NCBI GenBank assembly: GCA_029210865.1
Contig: JARGGE010000141.1
Location: 1 to 7,000 of the forward strand
DNA length: 7,000 nt
Direction: 5' to 3'
DNA from: Trueperaceae bacterium
GTDB lineage: Bacteria; Deinococcota; Deinococci; Deinococcales; Trueperaceae
The first letter of the stretch is position 1. Every line of letters starts with the position of its first letter. Position numbers and translations under genes: made by a program. This document shows, piece by piece, positions 1 to 6,338 of this stretch. The notes beneath the pieces are model-generated. The model had not been told where the DNA came from. It searched no databases and saw only the letters and a list, made by a program, of their open reading frames with translations.

Positions 1-297
1 CGAGAGCCTGGCGGTCTCGTGCTCGGCCCGCTGCAGGCGCTGGCGGCACCGCTCCAGGGCCTCATGGGCGCCCCGGGCCTGCGCCCTCGCCCGGCCGGCC
101 TGCTCGGCGGCGCGGTGTTCACCGAGACGGTCTTCGCCTGGCCGGGCGTCGGCCGGATGCTCGTCGACGCCCTCCTCGCCCGCGACCTGCCGCTGGCGCA
201 GGGGAGCGTGCTCGTGGTGTCGCTGCTGTTCATCCTCGTCAACCTCGCCGTCGACCTCTCCTACGCGGCGATCAACCCCAAGGTGCGCTATGGCTGA
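1..297 (+). CDS. DppB/OppB-family ABC transporter permease, C-terminal fragment (5' end outside window)
   Basis: This is the C-terminal end of an inner-membrane permease subunit of a peptide/nickel-type ABC importer. From base 94 the reading frame shows the family hallmarks: a LLGGAVFTETVFAWPGVG segment, then LPLAQG, a hydrophobic last membrane helix, and the typical ending LSYAAINPKVRYG before TGA at 295-297. The intact relative on the minus strand (5385-6308) has the same elements in the same order, including its ending LSYAALDPRIRYA. The stop overlaps the start of the next permease gene by 8 bases, as expected for a dppBC-type operon. The first 93 bases are odd. Residues of the EAA loop (the contact to the ATPase) should lie here, but the frame reads Gly/Ala/Pro-rich sequence instead, so the gene may carry an upstream frame error. 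The substrate cannot be told from this piece. Confidence 0.85.
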   Translation, partial: REPGGLVLGPLQALAAPLQGLMGAPGLRPRPAGLLGGAVFTETVFAWPGVGRMLVDALLARDLPLAQGSVLVVSLLFILVNLAVDLSYAAINPKVRYG

Positions 298-1173
298 GGC
301 CGCCGCTCCCGCCGCCGCCCCCGCCGACGGCCGCTGGCGCGCCTTCTGGACGGCGCCCGCCACGCGTCGCTTCCGCCGCAACCCCGGCGCCTGGGTGGGG
401 CTCGCGATCGTCGTGGGCCTAATCGCCCTGGCGGTCTTCGCCCCCTGGATCGCCGACCGTCCGCCCGACGCGCAGAACCTGCGGATGCGGCTCCGTCCGC
501 CCTCGCTGGAGCACCCCTTCGGCACCGACGAGTTCGGCCGCAGCGTCCTCGCCCGCGTGGCCTACGGGGCGCGCGTCTCGCTGCTCACGGGCGTGGTGCC
601 GGTGGCGCTGGCCCTGCTGCTCGGCAGCGCGATCGGCCTGATCGCCGGCTTCTTCCGCGGCCGCCTCGACGGGGCGCTCATGCGCGTGATGGACGTGCTC
701 TTGGCGTCCCGTCGCTGCTGTTGGCGCTCGCGGTGGTCGGCACCCTCGGCCCGGGGCTCGTCAACGCGGTGATCGCCCTCGCCATCGTCGACGTGCCGCA
801 GTACGCGCGGCTGGTGCGCAGCGTGGTGCTCGGCACCCGCGAGGAGGAGTACGTGCAGGCCGCCCGCGCGCTCGGCACCGGCAACGGGCGCCTGATGCTC
901 CGCCACGTGCTCCCCAGCGCGATCGGCCCGATCGTGGTGCAGGCGACGCTGGGGGTGGGCTTCGCCATCCTGGCGATCGCCGGGCTCTCGTTCCTGGGCC
1001 TCGGGGTGCAACCGCCGGTCTCCGACTGGGGTGAGATGCTCGCCCGCGGTCGCCGCTACCTGCCCGACGCCACCTGGCTCATGCTCTTCCCGGGGCTGGC
1101 GGGGTCGCTGACCGTGCTCGGCTTCAACCTCTTGGGGGACGGTCTGCGGGACGCGCTCGATCCGCGGGGCTGA
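290..1173 (+). pseudogene. DppC/OppC-family ABC transporter permease, interrupted by a one-base frameshift near 707
   Basis: This is the second membrane permease of a peptide-type ABC importer. The first 139 codons (290-706) give an Ala-rich cytoplasmic tail, a membrane helix at about residues 34-55, the family motif HPFGTDEFGRSVLARVAYGA (residues 75-94) and a second helix ending at MRVMDVLLA. The frame then turns into Arg/Ser-rich sequence and stops at 772. The expected continuation, SLLLALAVVGTLGPGL, lies in the next frame from 712 to the stop at 1171-1173. Adding one T next to 707 (gcgtcccg to gcgttcccg) restores VLLAFPSLLLALAVVG and gives a 294-residue protein, normal for the family. The rest has the EAA loop (about residues 187-214, EYVQAARALGTGNGRLMLRH) and the family ending TVLGFNLLGDGLRDALDPRG. 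ATG at 290 overlaps the preceding gene. No slippery heptamer was seen at the break, so programmed frameshifting is unlikely. It is either a real inactivating deletion or a sequence error. Confidence 0.87.
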
Positions 1174-1188
1174 GGCGCGACGCGCGCC
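1174..1188. terminator. Possible bidirectional terminator hairpin between convergent operons
   Basis: The 17-base gap between the plus-strand permease stop and the minus-strand M14 gene stop holds a perfect inverted repeat. GGCGCG (1174-1179) pairs with CGCGCC (1183-1188) around a 3-base loop, ACG. Its position between two converging stop codons fits a shared transcription end. There is no T-tract on either side, so it is not a classical intrinsic terminator. In DNA this GC-rich, such short palindromes also arise by chance. Confidence 0.35.
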
Positions 1189-1190
1189 GA

Positions 1191-4100
1191 TCAGCGCGGC
1201 TCGGCGGTCGCCTCGATCCAGTCGAGCATCCCGCGGGCGACGGCGTCGTTGACCGAGACGTGCGCGCGGACGCAGCGGTGCCAGGCCTCGCCCGAGACCG
1301 TCTCGTCGGGCACCTCGGTGATCAGCGTCAGGAGCGGCGTCAAGCGGGCTGGTGCGACCGCCGGAGCGGCGCGGCCGGCGCCGGCGCCGGCGGTGGCTGC
1401 AGCGGCCTCGTCCTGCACGCGCGGTGGTCGGTGGTCGAGCCAGAACGGGAGTTCGGATCGGTACGTGAAGGGTGCCTGGCCGGCCGACCGGTACCGTCGT
1501 GCCCGCCGGACCTGGGCCCGCGTGTGGTCGTGCACCCCGGGGTCGCCGCGGAGCGTGCGTTCGACGCTCCCGGCGATGCCGTCGAGCAGCTTCGTTGCCT
1601 CGGCGCCGTCGGACCCGTGCGCGGAGACGATGGTCAGGTGGCCGGTGGGTAAGGACCAGTCCTCGAAACCTCGCGGTAGGAAGCCGGTTTGGGAGCGGAC
1701 CCAAGCGTGCGCCGGGTACCCGTGGTCGTTGAGGTGGAGAACGGGGCTCCAGCGCGCCGCCGCGTCGCTGCGCAACAGGCTCTCGGCGATCGTGCCCCCG
1801 CCGACGACGGGGTTCGTCTGCAGGTCGGCGCCAAACGCCGTGTAGCGGGCGGCGTGGTGCATGTGGTTCGGGGCCAGCGAGCGAAGCGCCGCGTGCAGCC
1901 GTGCGCCATCGGGGTTCTCGAGGGGGTGCAGCACCAGGTTCGCGCGGTCCCCGAGGTCAGGGTCGTCTAGCCAGCGCTCGAGCCAAGCGAACGCCGCTGG
2001 CGTGCTGGTCGCCTCGTTGGCGTGTTGACGGGCGGAGAGGAGGATCGTCGGCTTCCAGGCGCTGGACCGTGCGCGTGATGCGGCCGGATGGGGCGGCGAC
2101 GTCACCTCGACGACGACCAACGGCTGTCCGAGCCGGGTCTCGCGGGGCGTGGCGAAGCGTGCCGAGGCGTGCAGCGACGCCCACCAGCGGGCGTGCGCGA
2201 CCGCCTCGCGGGGGTGGAGGGGCCGGTCGGGCAGCCGTGGTGGCGTCGGCGGTGCCGCGACGGCAGCGAGGTCCACGGTCGCCGTTCCGTGTCGGTGGGC
2301 GCGGACCTCGATACCGGTCGGCCACGCCCCGACGGCGGCGCCCCCCGCCCACGACAGCCGACGGAGGGCCTCGTCGGCGGCCGTCGCATCGGGCGCGGCG
2401 ACGTCCACGACGATCCCGTCGATGCGTTCGTCACGGCCGCGCACCTCGATGACGTGCACGTCGGCATCGCAGCGAAGCGCAGCGTGCCAGGCGCCGTCGT
2501 CGGCCCGAACGGCGACGCGGTCGCTTCCGCGCCCCCGGACCACGACGGTCGCCCGCATGGGCCCGCCCGATCGCTGACGGAAGAACGGCAGAATGCGTCC
2601 CGGGCTGGCATGGCGCGCGACCTGAGCGTCCAGTGTGCTGTCGACGGCCTCCAGGACGCCGAAGTAGACGTCCTCGTGGAGCGCTTCGAGGACGCTGTCG
2701 GTCTCGTGATCGAGGGGGAGGAGGTCGTCCGGTTCGGAGAGCTCGGCGACGACCGCGATCTCGTGCACGAGCGGGCTGTCGCCGGATTCCGTGCCGTCCA
2801 CGAGGGCCGGTAGGACCTCGCCTGCGAACCACGTCCAGAACGCCGCTGCGTCCGTCGGGACCGCTGCCGTGGCGACCGCGCGGTCGCCACGCCAGAGGCG
2901 CACGCCGGCGGTCGTCACGAGCGCGCGGCCGCCCCCCGGGTGCGGGCTCTCAGCGACCGGTGGCTGCAGCGTCACCGTGCCGAGGACGGCGCCGTCCGCA
3001 GCGACGAACGTGGCGGTGTAGGTGGGCTCGGCCGACGCCTCGGGCGCCAGCTCGATCTCGACCCGCAGGTCCGGCCGGTCCGCCTCGATCAACTCGGCGA
3101 CCGGGTACAACTCGCGCACCCAGCGATCGGCCGCGCCGAAGGCCTCCGGCTGACGGTCGACGCTGATCCGCAGCAGCGCGGCTCCGGTGGGTGCTGCTGG
3201 CGCCACTTCCTCGACGAGCCAATGCAAGGCGGGCCGGAACGCGTGGCGGATGGGGAGCACGTCTGCGTCGATCCTGGACGCCGCCATGAGGTCGACGAGC
3301 CGGTCGCGCAGCGACGCGCGGACGGTCGCCGTCTCGGACGCGAACGCCTCGATCGTCACGCGCTGGGTGCTTGGCACGGCGCTGGCGATGAGGCCAGCCG
3401 CCGCTTCGAGCAGCCGGTCCCCCTCCCAGGCGGTCGCCGTCGACCAGCATCGGAGGGCGCCGTCGCGAGCACTGTTGCGGACCGGCAGTCCCAGCGTCCG
3501 TGGAGCGTGCGCCGGTGGATAGGGCAGCGCTGCCGCCACCGGTCGCCTGCCGGCCCGTCGGAGCGCGTTCGCCGCGCCGGCGGCGGCCGCGAGGTGCCCC
3601 GCCCGCGTCGCCCCGCGCACGAGCTGCGTCAGGTTGTGCTCGACGTCGTCCAAGCGGGTGCCGTCCGGCAGCCTCGGGAAGCTGTGAGCGAACCAGGTGC
3701 ATCCCGCCCCGAGCGCCGCCGCGTCCCGTCCCGCGAGTTCGAACCGCTGTCCGGCGACGCCGTGGACGACGCGGAGGACCCAGCCGCCCGCCGGAAGCGC
3801 CGCGTCGAGGGAGGTGCGCACGAGCGCCTCCGTCGGCGCTGCCGTGACCCGGGCTGGGGTGTTGGTGCCGACCAGGGCGAGGCGCAGCGCGACGCCGAGG
3901 GCCTCGTGGGCGCCGCCGGTCGGTGCGAAGCCGCCGACGAACCGCTCCGGGTGGTCGGGCGAGCCGGTGTACGTGGTCCGCCCGGCGTCTCCGTTGCCGG
4001 TGAAGAGGCCGCCGAGGCCCACCCGTTCGGTGCGCGCGGCGGTGGTCGCGGTGCCGGCAGCCGGGGTCGCCCGATCCTCCGTCCTGGTGCCCGTGGCGTC

Positions 4101-4529
4101 GCCGAGCCAGGTGACCACGGCCTCGACGAGCGAGGGGCCGTCGGATGCGGTGACGACGACACCGTCGTCGAGCCACCGGAGCTCGGCACCGTACGGCAGG
4201 TCGATGCTGGTCGTGGCGTCCGGCCAGGCCGCTTCGGGATCACCGGGCGCGTCCGTGGGCCCGATGCAGAAACCTGGCACGACCGTGGCCCATGCGCGCG
4301 TCTCGATGGGCAGCACCAGTGCGCGGTCGGCGAGAGGCGCCAGCAGCTCCGCGGCTGCGGCGACGGCGGCGTCGACGTCGTGGGGTCCACGGCCGTGCGA
4401 GATCCAGACGGGGCCTCGGAGCGCGTCGGGAAAGCCGTCACCGTCGCGATCGCGCAGCAGCGCTGCCCGCAGGGCGGCGAGGTCCGCCGGTCGCGCCGCC
4501 GTTGCGGCGGCTTCGCGCTCGGCCCTCAC
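1191..4529 (-). CDS. Large protein with C-terminal M14 zinc carboxypeptidase domain and unrecognised N-terminal region
   Basis: This encodes a 1112-residue protein. Residues about 770-1112 look like an M14 metallocarboxypeptidase, an enzyme that removes C-terminal residues or cleaves related amide bonds. The zinc ligands appear as H836 and E839 in RQHANEATST and H936 in LNDHGYPAHAW, with the family-like ENPDG (N872-G875) between them. The likely general-base glutamate is E1072 in LITEVPDET. An Ala/Gly-rich insert sits between H936 and E1072. Near the start, residues 27-35 (DRDGDGFPD) match the DxDxDGxxD calcium-loop pattern. Residues about 40-770 are not recognised. They include an Ala/Thr-rich linker near 142-170 and no clear membrane helix. 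I see no signal peptide, so a cytoplasmic location is likely. GTG at 4529-4527 is chosen as the start because it overlaps the permease stop in a GTGA junction. A start further upstream at 4565 is also open but would overlap the permease by 40 bases. The coupling suggests action on the imported substrate, which is inference. Confidence 0.8.
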   Translation of the reverse strand: MRAEREAAATAARPADLAALRAALLRDRDGDGFPDALRGPVWISHGRGPHDVDAAVAAAAELLAPLADRALVLPIETRAWATVVPGFCIGPTDAPGDPEAAWPDATTSIDLPYGAELRWLDDGVVVTASDGPSLVEAVVTWLGDATGTRTEDRATPAAGTATTAARTERVGLGGLFTGNGDAGRTTYTGSPDHPERFVGGFAPTGGAHEALGVALRLALVGTNTPARVTAAPTEALVRTSLDAALPAGGWVLRVVHGVAGQRFELAGRDAAALGAGCTWFAHSFPRLPDGTRLDDVEHNLTQLVRGATRAGHLAAAAGAANALRRAGRRPVAAALPYPPAHAPRTLGLPVRNSARDGALRCWSTATAWEGDRLLEAAAGLIASAVPSTQRVTIEAFASETATVRASLRDRLVDLMAASRIDADVLPIRHAFRPALHWLVEEVAPAAPTGAALLRISVDRQPEAFGAADRWVRELYPVAELIEADRPDLRVEIELAPEASAEPTYTATFVAADGAVLGTVTLQPPVAESPHPGGGRALVTTAGVRLWRGDRAVATAAVPTDAAAFWTWFAGEVLPALVDGTESGDSPLVHEIAVVAELSEPDDLLPLDHETDSVLEALHEDVYFGVLEAVDSTLDAQVARHASPGRILPFFRQRSGGPMRATVVVRGRGSDRVAVRADDGAWHAALRCDADVHVIEVRGRDERIDGIVVDVAAPDATAADEALRRLSWAGGAAVGAWPTGIEVRAHRHGTATVDLAAVAAPPTPPRLPDRPLHPREAVAHARWWASLHASARFATPRETRLGQPLVVVEVTSPPHPAASRARSSAWKPTILLSARQHANEATSTPAAFAWLERWLDDPDLGDRANLVLHPLENPDGARLHAALRSLAPNHMHHAARYTAFGADLQTNPVVGGGTIAESLLRSDAAARWSPVLHLNDHGYPAHAWVRSQTGFLPRGFEDWSLPTGHLTIVSAHGSDGAEATKLLDGIAGSVERTLRGDPGVHDHTRAQVRRARRYRSAGQAPFTYRSELPFWLDHRPPRVQDEAAAATAGAGAGRAAPAVAPARLTPLLTLITEVPDETVSGEAWHRCVRAHVSVNDAVARGMLDWIEATAEPR
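1374..1391 (-). repeat. Three GCCGGC hexamers encoding an Ala/Gly-rich insert in the M14 domain
   Basis: The plus strand reads GCCGGC three times in tandem. On the coding strand of the M14 gene this gives alternating Ala and Gly within a low-complexity stretch of Ala, Gly and Pro (about residues 1039-1062). The stretch lies between the third zinc ligand and the proposed catalytic glutamate, so it is probably a flexible surface loop. Small repeats like this change length easily. Confidence 0.6.
4526..4529 (-). promoter_or_regulatory. GTGA stop/start overlap coupling the DppC-type permease and the M14 protein
   Basis: The permease stop TGA (4528-4526) and the GTG start of the M14 gene (4529-4527) share bases in a GTGA junction. 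No good Shine-Dalgarno sequence precedes the GTG. Translation of the M14 protein therefore probably depends on ribosomes finishing the permease. This junction also decides the choice of start. Confidence 0.65.
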
Positions 4530-5347
4530 GTTCGCATCCGCGGGTCGAGCCGGTCGCGCAGCCAATCACCGAGGAGGTTGAAGCCGAGGACGGTCACGGT
4601 GATCGCCAGGCCCGGAAAGGTCGCCACCCACCAGGCCCGCTCGATGTAGTTGCGGCCGTCGGCGAGCATGCCGCCCCACGACGGGATGGTCGGGTCGACC
4701 CCGAGGCCGAGGAAGGTGAGGCCCGCTTCGAGCAGGATGTTGTTGGCGATGCCGAGCGTGGCTAGGACGGTGATGGGGGTGAGCGCGTTCAGCAAGATAT
4801 GTCGGAACATGATCCGCGCGTGCGTGGCGCCTAGGCCCCGCGCCGCCTGCACGTATTCCTTCTCCCGCAGCGAGAGGGTCTGGCCTCGGACGATGCGGGC
4901 GTACTGCACCCACTGCGTGAGGGCCATGACGAGGATGACCTTCCACAGCCCTGGTCCGACGACGGCGATCACGGTGATGGCGAGCAAGATGAACGGGAAC
5001 GAGAGCTGGATGTCGGCGGAGCGCATGAGGACCGCGTCGATGACGCCGCCGAAGTAGCCGGCCACCAGGCCGACGAGCGTGCCCATCACGACGGCGACGG
5101 CCACGGAGGCGAGGCCGACGGTGAGCGAGATGCGGGCCCCGAAGATGATGCGGCTGAGGATGTCGCGGCCGATCGCGTCCGCGCCGAGCGGGTGCCCCGC
5201 GCTGAAGGGGACGGCGAGCCGCGACCGAAGGGTGGCGGCGGTCGCGTCGTGCGGCGCGATCGCCGGAGCGAAGAGCGCCGCGCCGACGACGGTGAGGACG
5301 ATGAGCGCGCCGATCGTGAAACTGGGGTCGCGCAGCGCCCGTCTCAT
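4526..5347 (-). CDS. DppC/OppC-family peptide-type ABC transporter permease
   Basis: This is an intact 273-residue inner-membrane permease, a usual length for the family. It starts with a short cytoplasmic end and a membrane helix at about residues 11-31. The periplasmic family motif follows as HPLGADAIGRDILSRIIFGA (52-71), with Ala where most relatives have Thr (GTD). Further helices come next. The EAA loop that docks on the ATPase is at about 163-191 (EYVQAARGLGATHARIMFRH onward). The family block LTFLGLGVDPTIPSWGGML (210-228) and the ending TVLGFNLLGDWLRDRLDPR complete it. It would pair with the DppB-type product of the gene just upstream, 37 bases away, to form the channel. The ATG at 5347 has GAGGGG just upstream. 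Its stop overlaps the M14 gene's GTG. The substrate class (peptide, nickel, glutathione or sugar) cannot be fixed from the permease alone. Confidence 0.96.
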   Translation of the reverse strand: MRRALRDPSFTIGALIVLTVVGAALFAPAIAPHDATAATLRSRLAVPFSAGHPLGADAIGRDILSRIIFGARISLTVGLASVAVAVVMGTLVGLVAGYFGGVIDAVLMRSADIQLSFPFILLAITVIAVVGPGLWKVILVMALTQWVQYARIVRGQTLSLREKEYVQAARGLGATHARIMFRHILLNALTPITVLATLGIANNILLEAGLTFLGLGVDPTIPSWGGMLADGRNYIERAWWVATFPGLAITVTVLGFNLLGDWLRDRLDPRMRT

Positions 5348-5350
5348 GCG

Positions 5351-5356
5351 CCCCTC
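5351..5356 (-). promoter_or_regulatory. Ribosome binding site of the DppC-type permease gene
   Basis: On the minus strand GAGGGG ends three bases before the ATG at 5347. The match is good, but the spacing is shorter than the usual 5 to 9 bases. The 37-base gap to the upstream gene shows no other candidate. Confidence 0.5.
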
Positions 5357-5384
5357 GATTGCACGGTGCCCGTTGAAGGCGGCA

Positions 5385-6308
5385 TCATGCGTAACGAATC
5401 CGGGGATCGAGGGCAGCGTAGCTCAGGTCCACCAGCAGGTTGATGGACGCGATGAACAGGGCCAGCACGGTGATGGTGCCCTGGAGCATCGGGTAGTCGC
5501 GGAACGAGATGGCGTTGAGCGCCAGCGATCCGAGGCCCGGCCAGGCGAACACCTGCTCGATGATGACGACCCCGCCGATCAAACCACCGATCTGGAGGCC
5601 CACGAAGGTGACGACGGGAATCAGCGCCGTCCGTAGCGCGTGGCGGTACACGACCACCTTCTCGCGCACGCCCTTGGCACGCGCCGTGACGACGTACTGC
5701 TCCCCGAGGACGTCGAGGAGGGCCGAGCGCACGAGCCGGGTCGTGCTGCTGGCGAGGATCAGCCCGAGCGTGAGGCTGGGGAGCACGAAGCTGATCGGCC
5801 CCTCGTAGCCGGAGGGCGGAAGCCAGCGAAGCTGGACCCCGAAGATCAGGATCAGCATGATGCCGAGCCAGAAGTTGGGGAACGACAGCCCGAAGAGCGT
5901 CACGACGCGGATCGTCAGGTCGACCTGACTCCCGCGCCGGCGGGCCGCCCAGACGCCGAGCGGGATGGCCAGGGTGAGCGAGATCCCGAGCGCCGCCAAC
6001 GCCAGGCCCACCGTGGCGGGGAAGCGCGCCGCGACGGCGGCCGCCACCGGACCGCCGGTACGGAACGAGGTCCCGAGGTCGCCGCGCAAGGCGCCGACGA
6101 CGAAGTCGAGGTACTGCTCGACGAAGGGCCGATCGGTACCGAGGCGCTCGCGGATGAGGGCCAACTGCTCCTCGGTCGGCGCGCTCGACCCCTGGAACAT
6201 CGCGACGGCGGGGTCGCCGCTCAGGCGAATCGTGAAGGAGACGAACAGCGTGATGCCGACCAACACGAAGACCGACTGCAAGAGCCTCCGTAGCAGGAAC
6301 GTCACCAC
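5385..6308 (-). CDS. DppB/OppB-family peptide-type ABC transporter permease
   Basis: This is an intact 307-residue inner-membrane permease of normal length. It opens with the family start MVTFLLRRLLQSVFVLVGIT and a first helix to about residue 28. A periplasmic loop follows (about 42-85) with EEQLALIRERLGTDRPFVEQ and GDLGTSFRTGGPV. More helices come next, including SFPNFWLGIMLILIFGVQL (142-160). The EAA loop is at 203-230 (EQYVVTARAKGVREKVVVYR onward), followed by GLIGGVVIIEQVFAWPGLG (242-260) and the typical ending DLSYAALDPRIRYA. The start is GTG at 6308-6306, directly followed by another GTG that could serve instead. A purine-rich site lies upstream. The gene sits 30 bases after the binding-protein gene and 37 before its DppC-type partner, so all three very likely share a transcript. 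Confidence 0.97.
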   Translation of the reverse strand: MVTFLLRRLLQSVFVLVGITLFVSFTIRLSGDPAVAMFQGSSAPTEEQLALIRERLGTDRPFVEQYLDFVVGALRGDLGTSFRTGGPVAAAVAARFPATVGLALAALGISLTLAIPLGVWAARRRGSQVDLTIRVVTLFGLSFPNFWLGIMLILIFGVQLRWLPPSGYEGPISFVLPSLTLGLILASSTTRLVRSALLDVLGEQYVVTARAKGVREKVVVYRHALRTALIPVVTFVGLQIGGLIGGVVIIEQVFAWPGLGSLALNAISFRDYPMLQGTITVLALFIASINLLVDLSYAALDPRIRYA

Positions 6309-6317
6309 GCGCGTTCG

Positions 6318-6328
6318 CCCCCTTCCTC
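6318..6328 (-). promoter_or_regulatory. Ribosome binding site of the DppB-type permease gene
   Basis: On the minus strand GAGGAAGGGGG ends nine bases before the first GTG of the permease gene, inside the 30-base gap after the binding-protein stop. It supports the GTG start at 6308. Confidence 0.6.
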
Positions 6329-6338
6329 GGCCCGTCGC

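Noticed and set aside
700..712. Programmed ribosomal frameshift in the plus-strand DppC-type gene
   Set aside because: A -1 shift would be needed here, but there is no X XXY YYZ slippery heptamer, and this permease family is not known to use recoding.
1174..1190. Classical Rho-independent terminator
   Set aside because: The stem is good but no T-run follows on either strand, so it is listed only as a possible terminator with low confidence.
562..1704. A 380-codon open frame on the minus strand across the plus-strand permease and the end of the M14 gene
   Set aside because: It overlaps two well-supported genes, and its product is Arg/Pro/His-rich low-complexity sequence typical of a shadow frame.
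4530..4565. Start of the M14 protein at the upstream in-frame ATG (4565)
   Set aside because: It would overlap the permease by 40 bases and add only 12 Ala/Arg/Pro-rich residues that read like a shadow of the permease end. The GTGA junction gives a more natural start.
2940..4649. A 569-codon open frame on the plus strand, antisense to the M14 gene
   Set aside because: Its product is rich in Arg, Gly and Asp with no family motifs. Long antisense frames are expected opposite a high-GC gene, and the minus-strand frame contains clear M14 motifs and joins the operon.
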